Shown piece after piece: positions 62,599 to 64,000 of a DNA stretch of 64,000 nt. This DNA comes from Rhodobacteraceae bacterium DSL-40. Lineage in GTDB: Bacteria > Pseudomonadota > Alphaproteobacteria > Rhodobacterales > Rhodobacteraceae. The translations under genes were made by a program, and so were the position numbers. The notes under the pieces were generated by a model that saw only the letters and a list, made by a program, of their open reading frames with translations, ran no database searches and was not told the DNA's origin. Every line of letters starts with the position of its first letter. Position 1 is the first letter of the stretch. Location: assembly GCA_003258405.1 (NCBI GenBank), contig QKPN01000005.1:186001-250000 (forward strand), read 5' to 3'.

Positions 62599-63732
62599 TT
62601 ACTGGGTCAGCCAGACCTGGAAGCGGGCTTCCACGTCATCCTGATGGTCAGCCCACCACTCGATGTTGTTGACGAGGTAGTTGCCCATGTTGTCCGGATT
62701 GGTCGGCATGTGCGGCGCCATCGGGATGCCGAGCTCGGCATGATCCCCAACCAGCGGCTGCGACGAGGCGCGGGCGGGGCCGTAGGAGATGTACTTCGCC
62801 TGGTCCGCAAGACGCTGGGTGTCGGTCGCGAAATAGAGGAAGTTCAGCACCCGGTTCAGGCGCTCCTCGGGCAGATCGGCGGGAATGATCCAGCCGTCGA
62901 AGTCGAAGACCTGCCAGTCCCAGAGCATCTTCACCGGCTGATGCTGCTCCTCGATGACCGAGAAGAGGCGGCCGTTGTAGGTCGAGCCCATCACGACTTC
63001 GCCGTCGGCCAGAAGCTGCGGCGTTTCGGCGCCTGCCGACCACCAGACGACCTGGTCCTTGATCGTGCCGAGCTTGGCGAGCGCGCGATCCACGCCCTCG
63101 GGCGTCGAAAGCACGTCATAGAGCTCGTCCTTGGTCACGCCGTCGCAGAGCAGCGCCCACTCGAGGTTCTTTTTCGGCCGCTTTTCGAGCGCCCGCTTGC
63201 CCGGGAAGTTCTCGAGGTCGAAGACCGCGCAGAGATCCTCCGGCTCCTTGCCGTTCCATGCGGCCACGTCGGTGCGGTAGCCAAATGTGGTGGAGAAGAC
63301 GATCTGCGGGATGAAGCAATCGTTGATCAGGGAATCGCCGAAATCCTCGCTGGCGGGCGTGCCGTCGGGGGCGGGGGCGAGGATCTCGTCGATATCGACC
63401 TCCATCGCCAGCCCCTCGTCGCAGAGGCGCTGGCTGTCCGGGCCTTCCACGTCCACGAGATCCCAGGTCACGTTTCCGGCCTCGAACATGGCGCGCAGCT
63501 TTGCCACCGCCTCGTTCGAGCTTTCGTCCCAGGTGAAGGACGTGCCGGTTTCCGCGGCGTAAGGCTCGGAATAGGCCTTCTGCTGGGAAGTCTGGTAGGC
63601 TCCCCCCCAGGAGATTACCGTCATGCTGTCGGCACAATCCTCGCAGGGCGGAATATCCTGTGCGATCGCCATTCCGGCTGCTGCCGGAACAAGAACGACC
63701 GCAGCCGCGCCCAGCAATAGTCTCATTCTCAT
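62599..63732 (-). CDS. Polyamine-type periplasmic solute-binding protein (PotD type)
   Basis: A 377-residue secreted binding protein. Signal peptide about residues 1-24 (ending GMAIA), then SMTVISWGGAYQTSQQKAY, the first strand of the PotD/PotF fold. C-terminal landmarks are SYGPARASSQPLVGD and NIEWWADHQDDVEARFQVWL. Cys residues in CEDCADS and CDEGL could form disulfides. ATG 63732 has GGGAGA 5 bases upstream. Two hairpins separate it from the permeases. Confidence 0.88.
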   Translation of the reverse strand: MRMRLLLGAAAVVLVPAAAGMAIAQDIPPCEDCADSMTVISWGGAYQTSQQKAYSEPYAAETGTSFTWDESSNEAVAKLRAMFEAGNVTWDLVDVEGPDSQRLCDEGLAMEVDIDEILAPAPDGTPASEDFGDSLINDCFIPQIVFSTTFGYRTDVAAWNGKEPEDLCAVFDLENFPGKRALEKRPKKNLEWALLCDGVTKDELYDVLSTPEGVDRALAKLGTIKDQVVWWSAGAETPQLLADGEVVMGSTYNGRLFSVIEEQHQPVKMLWDWQVFDFDGWIIPADLPEERLNRVLNFLYFATDTQRLADQAKYISYGPARASSQPLVGDHAELGIPMAPHMPTNPDNMGNYLVNNIEWWADHQDDVEARFQVWLTQ

Positions 63733-63804
63733 GATGGTCTCCCTAGATGTCATTTCGGGTCCGTGTCCCCTCGCGCTCCTGGTCCCGCCAGTGCGGGCAC
63801 ATGA

Positions 63805-64000
63805 TCACGCCGCGTCGAGCGCGCGGCAATCCTCGGTAAGCCAGCCGACGTTGGTCTCGACCCCGACACGCAGCGCCGCGTGGGCACTGCTGTTCGGGAT
63901 CTTGACGATGAAATCGTCGCGGCCGGCGACATTCATGCGGCAGCGGATATGGTCGCCGAGGTAGATGAGCTCGTCCACGCGCGCCGCCAGCGCATTCTGC
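63805..64000 (-). CDS. Polyamine-type ABC transporter ATP-binding protein, 3' end (PotA type)
   Basis: The last 64 codons of a gene that continues beyond the window. The translated end contains ARVDELIYLGDHIRCRMN and WLTEDCRALDAA, the TOBE domain found after the ATPase of PotA-like subunits. Its stop lies 72 bases upstream of the PotD-type gene's start, on the same strand. The ATPase domain itself is not visible. Confidence 0.75.
   Translation of the reverse strand, partial: QNALAARVDELIYLGDHIRCRMNVAGRDDFIVKIPNSSAHAALRVGVETNVGWLTEDCRALDAA

Noticed and set aside
1-64000. tRNA, rRNA, CRISPR arrays, insertion sequences, prophage or defence genes
   Set aside because: Reading all gaps and gene products gave no cloverleaf, spaced repeats, transposase, integrase or restriction/defence family.

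Overview
The window is about 64 kb of very GC-rich, densely packed bacterial DNA. Genes are close together, many pairs overlap by 4 bases (ATGA or GTGA), and GTG/TTG starts are common. ChpT, CtrA/SciP-type domains, an OlsB-OlsA ornithine-lipid operon, an alphaproteobacterial Mic60-HemY pair, class II DAHP synthase, ChvE-GguABC and a FliL/FliF flagellar locus together point to an alphaproteobacterium, most likely Rhodobacterales (Rhodobacteraceae/Paracoccaceae). I see no tRNA, rRNA, CRISPR array, insertion sequence or prophage. No gene-free stretch exceeds 300 bases; the longest is about 298 bases at 5205-5502.

Layout. 1-9.3 kb: the end of a response regulator, a PQQ-type sugar dehydrogenase, a GlxA/AraC regulator, DAHP synthase, serB, a PAS protein, yicC, gmk, a gamma-carbonic anhydrase homologue, chpT and a DUF3553 protein. 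9.4-13.1 kb: olsB-olsA, a secreted DUF992 protein, msrB and a second OlsB-like acyltransferase that may make another aminolipid. 13.2-18.0 kb: an Fbp-type permease, Mic60-like protein and HemY. 18.1-22.6 kb: an ECHDC3-type hydratase homologue, a thioesterase, a MarR-controlled drug-efflux gene, and rplM-rpsI.

22.7-38.6 kb is a sugar-catabolism island. About 15 kb is transcribed leftwards: chvE-gguA-gguB-gguC, an arabinonate-type dehydratase, a galactose-dehydrogenase-type oxidoreductase, ytfQ-ytfR-ytfT-yjfF, dgoK, dgoA and an SMP-30 lactonase. A LysR gene (gbpR type) faces chvE. Together these give two importers plus oxidative galactose and arabinose breakdown through 2-keto-3-deoxy acids. 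The last arabinose enzyme, alpha-ketoglutarate semialdehyde dehydrogenase, is not in the window.

38.6-49.3 kb is a flagellar locus. Leftward it holds fliL, a DUF6468-like gene, a MotE-like gene, motA and a large secreted protein; rightward it holds fliF, fliH, fliN, fliP, fliG and a gene that joins a SciP-like domain to a CtrA-type DNA-binding domain. Two near-consensus CtrA-type sites lie in its promoter regions. I consider this fusion gene the most unusual object in the window.

49.3-59.9 kb carries housekeeping genes (retropepsin-like protease, marC, ABC-F ATPase, ndk, dnaX-ybaB-recR) and a pqi lipid-transport operon with pqiA split in two. 59.9-64 kb is a polyamine-type ABC importer (potC, potB with a large insert, potD, and the 3' end of potA). 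Strong hairpins follow all three substrate-binding-protein genes.
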